Positions 61,017 to 64,000 of a stretch of DNA of 64,000 bases are shown in pieces. A program made the position numbers and the translations under genes. Position 1 is the stretch's first letter. Each line of letters starts with the position of its first letter. The stretch lies in contig JAFGAR010000028.1 of assembly GCA_016933575.1 (NCBI GenBank), positions 220,530-284,529 of the forward strand, given 5' to 3'. The notes beneath the pieces were generated by a model. The model was not told where the DNA came from and did not search any database. It worked only from the letters and a program-made list of their open reading frames with translations. The DNA comes from Candidatus Thorarchaeota archaeon (lineage in GTDB: Archaea; Asgardarchaeota; Thorarchaeia; Thorarchaeales; Thorarchaeaceae).

Positions 61017-61652
61017 TTAGAGAGAAAATCTGTCCTGTAAGAGCGATTCTAGCTCCTGCAATCGTCTCTCATACTCAACTCTCTTTGAATCAGTAATATT
61101 GGTCAAGGCGGCAAACTTACGTATTGCTTCAAGAAACTCAGGGTTCTGCTGCATCAACTCAGTATCCAATTCTTTTACTCCTCGTGAGTGGGATTTGCTC
61201 TTCGTGTAGGCAATTCCTCCCAGTATCGCCATCAAAATAAACGAGGTTACAATTAGTGGTGGATAGAAGGAGTATGTCTGAAACTCAGGAATTATGAAAT
61301 AGAGAACTATAGAGCTAAGGAAGAGAGCTGCGAAGAAGCACGCAAATAACATCCAATTCTCCACTGGATTTGGTCTTCGACTAGTCTTGATTGTCACAGT
61401 GACATATGACAACAACTCAGAATCATCTAGTGAGTCTATCTCCCACTCATTCAACCACATCATATTTTCTTCTTCTTTCTCATTGATAATGAAGTATGGA
61501 TCCTGAGTTTGTTCTTCTTCGATTCTATATCGTTTCACTTTATACTCAGCAAAATCTGAATCCAGTCGTAGAATGCTTTCCAATTTCTTACAACGTTCAT
61601 CTCTATAGAACGAATCAATTGGTATATCTGCAATATCAACTTCAAAGCTCAC
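61017..61652 (-). CDS. Two-helix membrane protein of unknown function
   Basis: A 211-residue protein with about 95 hydrophilic residues, two adjacent membrane helices (MLFACFFAALFLSSIVLYFII and PPLIVTSFILMAILGGIAY) and an acidic/basic coiled-coil tail (KRVEYERRLQELESLLQDR). Both ends would face the cytoplasm. No known family. The start ATG lacks a strong Shine-Dalgarno. Confidence 0.6.
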   Translation of the reverse strand: MSFEVDIADIPIDSFYRDERCKKLESILRLDSDFAEYKVKRYRIEEEQTQDPYFIINEKEEENMMWLNEWEIDSLDDSELLSYVTVTIKTSRRPNPVENWMLFACFFAALFLSSIVLYFIIPEFQTYSFYPPLIVTSFILMAILGGIAYTKSKSHSRGVKELDTELMQQNPEFLEAIRKFAALTNITDSKRVEYERRLQELESLLQDRFSL

Positions 61653-61807
61653 ATATATCTACTCCAAAATGAAACAGGCAATACATCCACTATCTCTCGT
61701 TGAAGTTGAGGGCCTATAAACTTTAATTTTATTGAGAGAAATCTCCCTCTGTTAATCAATTGAAAACGATGAGCAAGTTTTAAGGCATCAACGAAGAAAA
61801 GAAGGCT

Positions 61808-62299
61808 ATGATAGCCTCAGCAGAGATTTTGGAATTCCTTCATAATAGGGGATTCTCTTATGCATCTGGAGTTCCCTGTTCATACTTTTCTCGTTTGATA
61901 AGTGAATTGGAGAAGGCAGACTATGTGAGATATATTCCTGCGACAAGAGAGGATGAGGCAATAGGGATAGCGTCAGGTATAGCATTTGGTGGAAAACTAT
62001 CCTTTGTTCTTATGCAAAACTCAGGATTCGCAACAATTGGAGATGCACTTACTTCACTTGCACAACTATACAGGCTGCCAATGCTACTTATGATTAGTTG
62101 GCGAGGACTTGAAGCAGATCGTGATTTTCCAGAGCACTCTATTATGGGAGAAGTGACAGAAGGAACTCTGACTAGCTATCGTATCCCCTATTGGGAGTTA
62201 AAACAGGATAACTGGCAGAAGATAATCCAATCTGCAGTAGATAAAATGAAAGAAACATCAAGACCTGTTGCATTATTAGTCAAACAGGAGGTGCTGTGA
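61808..62299 (+). CDS. comD: Sulfopyruvate/phosphonopyruvate decarboxylase, alpha (PYR) subunit
   Basis: Residues 1-163 form the PYR half of a ThDP-dependent decarboxylase: GVPCSYFSRLI, ATREDEAIGIASG (with the catalytic Glu), LMQNSGFATIGDALTSLAQL and MLLMISWRG. The beta subunit follows with a 4-base overlap (GTGA), so this is a split enzyme. ComDE decarboxylates sulfopyruvate in coenzyme M synthesis; phosphonopyruvate decarboxylase is close in sequence. Cys in GVPCS favours ComD, but no CoM or phosphonate gene is near, so the substrate is not fixed. A TATA-like AGTTTTAAGG lies upstream. Confidence 0.8.
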   Translation: MIASAEILEFLHNRGFSYASGVPCSYFSRLISELEKADYVRYIPATREDEAIGIASGIAFGGKLSFVLMQNSGFATIGDALTSLAQLYRLPMLLMISWRGLEADRDFPEHSIMGEVTEGTLTSYRIPYWELKQDNWQKIIQSAVDKMKETSRPVALLVKQEVL

Positions 62300-62865
62300 T
62301 TTTGGAGGGTCATGAGTTAATCCAGCAACTTTCATCGTTCCTGACTGGAGATGAGATAATTGTCAGCAGTAATGGGAACATTAGCAGGCAGGTCTACCAC
62401 TATTTGCCGCACCCACAGATTTACCTACGAGGAAGCATGGGATTACCAATTTCAGTTGGTCTAGGATTGTCACTTGCGAAACCTGAACGAAAAGTCTTGA
62501 CAGTGGTTGGCGATGGTAATCTTCTGATGGGATTAGGATCGTTAGCTACGATCTCTTTTGTCAGACCATCTAATCTCAAGATTATGATACTCGATAATAA
62601 TGCGTATGCAACTACTGGAAACCAGCCGACCACTTCTGGAATTTTAAATTATCCTCAATTGCTTGATGGATTTGGATTACCAAATGTTGTACCAGTCCTT
62701 CGAGAAGACACTCTTGATGATGCTAAGGAAAAGATTCAGCTATGGATTGAATCTCCTGAACTCTGTGTTCTTCCTGCAATGGTCGATTCCAATCCACCAA
62801 AATTGAGTAACATACCTCTACATCCTGAAGAGATCACATCTTCACTATATGCCTCGATGAAATGA
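62296..62865 (+). CDS. comE: Sulfopyruvate/phosphonopyruvate decarboxylase, beta (PP) subunit
   Basis: The PP half of the split enzyme binds ThDP pyrophosphate through the GDG...NN motif (VVGDGNLLMGLGSLATIS, then LDNNAYATTGNQP). The segment MGLPISVGLGLSLAKPE is typical of the subunit. Its GTG overlaps the alpha stop and is preceded by AGGAGG, so the two subunits are translationally coupled. Together they form an alpha/beta decarboxylase; the 189-residue length is normal for ComE. Confidence 0.8.
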   Translation: MILEGHELIQQLSSFLTGDEIIVSSNGNISRQVYHYLPHPQIYLRGSMGLPISVGLGLSLAKPERKVLTVVGDGNLLMGLGSLATISFVRPSNLKIMILDNNAYATTGNQPTTSGILNYPQLLDGFGLPNVVPVLREDTLDDAKEKIQLWIESPELCVLPAMVDSNPPKLSNIPLHPEEITSSLYASMK

Positions 62866-62911
62866 AACCCACTGATACTATGTTTGAAGACAAAGTAATC
62901 CTAGATATGTA

Positions 62912-63940
62912 CTATTGGACACCTTCAGGAAGATGAATTGCAAACTCACAATAATCATCACCTTTAGTCAAAGCTTTTGTCACTTCGATTTTTAACGGGG
63001 TCTCTAAAATTCCCTCAAGAAGACGTCTTGGCCAGCCTGCTGCACAATAGCAGAATGTCCCTGGCATTTCATCCCAAACATCTTTGAGAAGAGGGCAGAA
63101 ACAGATTGCACGCTGTCTTTCTAGCCTTGTTTCAGCCTTTTCAAAGGCTTCCTTTCTGGCTGGACCTTTTCTATCATATATGATACGACCTTCTCTGCGG
63201 AGCTTTGGAAAGAAGTAGTGTCCCTCCTTCATAGCTTGAATCACCGTATCAATACTCTTGGTCGCCCTGTAGAGGTCTCGCATCTCTTCAATTAATTCAG
63301 TAGGAAACTCGTGACCGCACCGTGAGAGAGCTTCATATTTTTGGTCCTCAGTGGCAACTTCATTAAGTTTCTCTAGGGCATCTCTAATGATTGATGCGCG
63401 CTGGGGTTGTTCAGTTTCGAGTGTCAGGTCTCTGAATCCACCTAGAGCATAGTCCTTCTTTTCCTTGCCAAGAACTCGTTCTACGTGATTTTCAACCCTA
63501 TTCTCCCAATCGATAATCATAGCCTGAATCTCGACAACCGTGTTCTCAGGTTTCTCAAGATCTAAGTTCTGAAATTCTTCTCTTCCATTCTCTTGGATTG
63601 GATGCCCATGTTTGTATACCTCAGGGACCAGTTTGCGATACGAATCCATGATTGTATCATAAGGACCCCTATGAATTGTAGTTGCTGCGATTCCTCCTTC
63701 CAAGTAAATTACCTTGAAGTCTTTGTTATGAATCGTTTTTGATAGGGGGAGGCAGACATCCATTGTCATTCCTTTTTCATCAGTAAGGGGGTAGTGGAGT
63801 ACCACAAACGGAAAACCATCTGCTGCATTACCTGCGGCTCCTCTTAATTTCTCGAATACAACAGGAAGATCCTTTACATCTCCATGGATACGGTGGGTTA
63901 ATACAAGATTATCCTTGATTTTCTTATAAGCCACTGTCAT
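62912..63940 (-). CDS. GyrI-like domain protein with C-terminal cysteine-rich domain
   Basis: From ATG 63940 (the track's TTG gives an unsupported N-terminus) the protein has about 342 residues. The first 145 resemble the GyrI/AraC-effector-binding fold that binds small molecules (VYLEGGIAATTIHRGPYDTI, then SYRKLVPEVYKHG). After a hydrophilic linker, the last 130 residues hold six cysteines in CFCPLLKD, FCYCAAGW and DDYCEF, in a layout like uncharacterised archaeal proteins with metal- or thiol-linked ligand pockets. A small-molecule sensor or hydrolase is possible. It converges with comE, with no operon partner. Confidence 0.65.
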   Translation of the reverse strand: MTVAYKKIKDNLVLTHRIHGDVKDLPVVFEKLRGAAGNAADGFPFVVLHYPLTDEKGMTMDVCLPLSKTIHNKDFKVIYLEGGIAATTIHRGPYDTIMDSYRKLVPEVYKHGHPIQENGREEFQNLDLEKPENTVVEIQAMIIDWENRVENHVERVLGKEKKDYALGGFRDLTLETEQPQRASIIRDALEKLNEVATEDQKYEALSRCGHEFPTELIEEMRDLYRATKSIDTVIQAMKEGHYFFPKLRREGRIIYDRKGPARKEAFEKAETRLERQRAICFCPLLKDVWDEMPGTFCYCAAGWPRRLLEGILETPLKIEVTKALTKGDDYCEFAIHLPEGVQ

Positions 63941-64000
63941 TTTTGGCACCCAATATTGATTGCTGATGAAACATCGCAACTAATTAAGGATGGATTTCAA

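Overview
The window most likely comes from an archaeon, probably an Asgard archaeon close to Thorarchaeia; this placement is an inference from gene content. Supporting signs are an Arf/Ras-like GTPase fused to longin/roadblock-like and winged-helix domains, beta-CASP metallo-hydrolases, TATA-box promoters mixed with Shine-Dalgarno leaders, a tldD/tldE pair, a split ComD/ComE-type decarboxylase, many winged-helix proteins and several secreted proteins held by one C-terminal membrane helix. There are no rRNA genes, CRISPR arrays, insertion sequences or phage modules. Genes are closely spaced on both strands and one tRNA gene (Cys) is present.

Layout. 1-4.6 kb: two tandem membrane proteins with an outside beta-rich domain, one membrane helix and a cytoplasmic winged helix, then an unknown protein and a small winged-helix regulator. 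4.7-22.2 kb: one 5834-residue secreted protein carrying a clostripain-type (C11) cysteine peptidase domain, three FG-GAP blocks, nine tandem Ig-like repeats and nine tandem OmpL47-like repeats. 22.4-28.2 kb: a kbl-type PLP enzyme, a cation/Ca2+ antiporter, inorganic pyrophosphatase, a HAD hydrolase and small membrane or secreted proteins. 28.3-30.5 kb: nadA facing an unusual NAD-kinase-like protein that lacks the GGDG motif and is fused to a winged helix. 30.5-36.4 kb: a beta-CASP hydrolase, then a GTPase and a second protein of the same domain order whose GTPase core has lost its nucleotide-binding motifs. 36.5-40.0 kb: two DNA methyltransferases, one a circularly permuted cytosine-C5 enzyme and the other an Eco57I/TaqI-like adenine enzyme, with no recognisable nuclease. 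40.1-45.8 kb: a GNAT acetyltransferase, tldD/tldE, a secreted DJ-1/PfpI-like protein and a winged-helix regulator. 46.0-49.0 kb: a complete polar amino-acid ABC importer operon. 49.1-52.4 kb: small unknown proteins, tRNA-Cys, and a second surface amidotransferase-like protein. 52.5-64.0 kb: a zinc-ribbon methyltransferase, a GPH-type MFS transporter, and a redox/accessory cluster (two zinc-less MDR reductases, a third decayed copy, a flavodoxin and a possible flavodoxin remnant, a PNPOx-like protein, a SnoaL-like protein), then comD/comE and a GyrI-like protein.

Leads most worth following: (1) the NAD-kinase-like/winged-helix fusion opposite nadA, a candidate NAD(P)-sensing repressor; (2) the GTPase/pseudo-GTPase pair, which resembles a Rag-like heterodimer; (3) the permuted C5 methyltransferase with its adenine methyltransferase neighbour; (4) the giant surface peptidase; (5) the tRNA-Cys with coordinated changes in the D and T loops.

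Many start codons are uncertain because the ORF track extends to TTG/GTG codons upstream of better-supported starts. Where a Shine-Dalgarno sequence or family length decided the matter I used the internal start and said so.
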